Assembly: GCA_943323675.2 (NCBI GenBank)
Contig: CALPIR020000039.1
Span: forward strand, 1-14,596
Direction of reading: 5' to 3'
Length of the DNA: 14,596 nucleotides
DNA from: Chitinophaga pinensis
GTDB lineage: Bacteria; Bacteroidota; Bacteroidia; UKL13-3
Shown here: positions 13,909-14,596 of the stretch, piece after piece
How the letters are laid out: every line of letters starts with the position of its first letter
Numbering within the stretch: the first letter of the stretch is position 1
Notes under the pieces: generated by a model
Database searches by the model: none
Seen by the model: the letters and a program-made list of their open reading frames with translations, nothing else
What the model was told of the DNA's origin: nothing
Position numbers and translations under genes: made by a program

Positions 13909-14596
13909 TTGATTAACAGCATAATTCGTACATTTTGTTTTACCGTGTTGGTGTTAATGTGTTCAGTTGTTTATGCACAGAAGCCTAAAACGGCTCCCAA
14001 GGCAAACCCTAAACCATTAATTCCAGTGGTTGTCAAAACGTCTTTGGATAGTGTTAAGTCAAAATTCGTACCAACTGCTGATAGTATAGTTGATGAAACT
14101 GCAACAGACGAGCTAAAGGATACCGTTGAAGTTCGTTTAGCTAAATCGGCACTTAAGTCAAAAGTAAAATATTCGGCTCAAGACAGTATTGTATATAATG
14201 CCTTAACCCAAGAGGTGCTTCTTTATGGGAAGGCTAAAGTTATTTATGATGATTTAACTATTGATGCAGATTTCATAAAAATTGAATTAAGTAAAACCTT
14301 GGTTCATGCCACGGGTATTTTAGATAGTTCAGGTTATTTGCACGGTACGCCAGTTTTTAATCAAGGAGGAACAGAATACAAGGTTCAGCGTGTTTCCTAC
14401 AACTATAAAAGTAAAAAAGGTTACTTAAGCGAGTTAAGAACTAAAGAGGGTGAGGGATATGTTAAGGGAACTGATGTAATCCGCTCTCCTGATAATGAAT
14501 TTGGTATTCGCGAATCTTATTATACAACTTGCGATTTAGATACCCCACATTTCCATATTCAAGCAGCTCGTTTAAAAATAATTCCGGATAAGAAAA
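13909..14596 (+). CDS. lptD: LPS-assembly protein LptD, Bacteroidota type (partial, 3' end off the right edge)
   Basis: The reading frame is open from the stop at 13831-13833 to the window end. It encodes a signal peptide ending SVVYAQ followed by a Lys/Pro-rich linker. An OstA/LptA-like beta-jellyroll comes next at about residues 86-175 (SIVYNALTQEVLLYGKAKV, LTIDADFIKIELS, HGTPVF, YNYKSKKGYL). The segment YYTTCDLDTPHFHIQAARLK (from about residue 204) is characteristic of LptD at the transition to the beta-barrel. LptD inserts lipopolysaccharide into the outer leaflet of the outer membrane. Only about 229 residues are visible and the barrel is beyond the window. No ATG or GTG gives a sensible N-terminus. 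TTG at 13909 makes a 24-residue signal peptide (INSIIRTFCFTVLVLMCSVV core), and a TTG at 13879 is an alternative. Identity is firmer than the start. Confidence 0.85.
   Translation, partial: MINSIIRTFCFTVLVLMCSVVYAQKPKTAPKANPKPLIPVVVKTSLDSVKSKFVPTADSIVDETATDELKDTVEVRLAKSALKSKVKYSAQDSIVYNALTQEVLLYGKAKVIYDDLTIDADFIKIELSKTLVHATGILDSSGYLHGTPVFNQGGTEYKVQRVSYNYKSKKGYLSELRTKEGEGYVKGTDVIRSPDNEFGIRESYYTTCDLDTPHFHIQAARLKIIPDKK

Noticed and set aside
1..14596. Mobile element, CRISPR array, defence island or tRNA gene
   Set aside because: Scanning both strands by eye showed no transposase or integrase motifs, no regularly spaced repeats, no cas-like genes and no cloverleaf-like segments. The genes are mostly housekeeping and envelope functions.

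Overview
This window looks like a contiguous chromosomal segment from a member of the phylum Bacteroidota. The DNA is AT-rich. The endonuclease ends in a type IX secretion (T9SS) type A sorting domain, a hallmark of the phylum. Transketolase is split into separate N- and C-terminal genes. Several starts lack a Shine-Dalgarno sequence but have a TAnnTTTG box, the Bacteroidota -7 element, close upstream. A Bacteroidota-type LptD lies beside an amidase and an Mce protein. No tRNA, rRNA, CRISPR array, insertion sequence or prophage gene was seen, and no gap between genes exceeds 300 bases.

Layout from left to right. (1) 1-2733, minus strand: transketolase N-terminal subunit, an exported von Willebrand factor A (VWA) protein, then the transketolase C-terminal subunit, which runs off the left edge. 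The VWA gene sits between the two halves of one enzyme. (2) 2941-8439, plus strand: an FAD-dependent dehydrogenase of the COG2509 type, a T9SS-secreted endonuclease I family nuclease, methionine sulfoxide reductase B (MsrB), a clear intrinsic terminator, and a dicarboxylate/amino-acid:cation symporter. (3) 8463-9757, minus strand: a STAS-domain protein whose stop overlaps the start of ribonuclease Z by 4 bases. (4) 9838-11887, plus strand: a short-chain dehydrogenase followed 4 bases later by an unrecognised exported protein with a thioredoxin-like C-terminus lacking the CxxC. (5) 11983-14596: a cell-envelope group made of an Mce/MlaD protein and an N-acetylmuramoyl-L-alanine amidase on the minus strand, with LptD diverging on the plus strand and running off the right edge.

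Most of this is core metabolism and envelope biology, and I do not see a new multi-gene defence or mobile system. The most unusual signal is at 6470-6597. The end of the secreted nuclease, which encodes its T9SS sorting signal, is also open in the +2 frame. That frame encodes what looks like a complete lipoprotein signal peptide, lipobox Cys and Ser/Thr-rich linker fused in frame to MsrB. In the last 20 nuclease codons, third positions change from mostly T to mostly C. These are exactly the second positions of the Ser/Thr codons in the other frame, which suggests that both frames are used.

Other points worth a look are the VWA gene between the transketolase halves, the STAS protein with Ala where the phosphorylated Ser normally lies, the thioredoxin-like domain without its cysteines, the apparent non-ATG start of LptD 23 bases from the divergent amidase, and two -7 boxes so close to start codons that the transcripts would be nearly leaderless.
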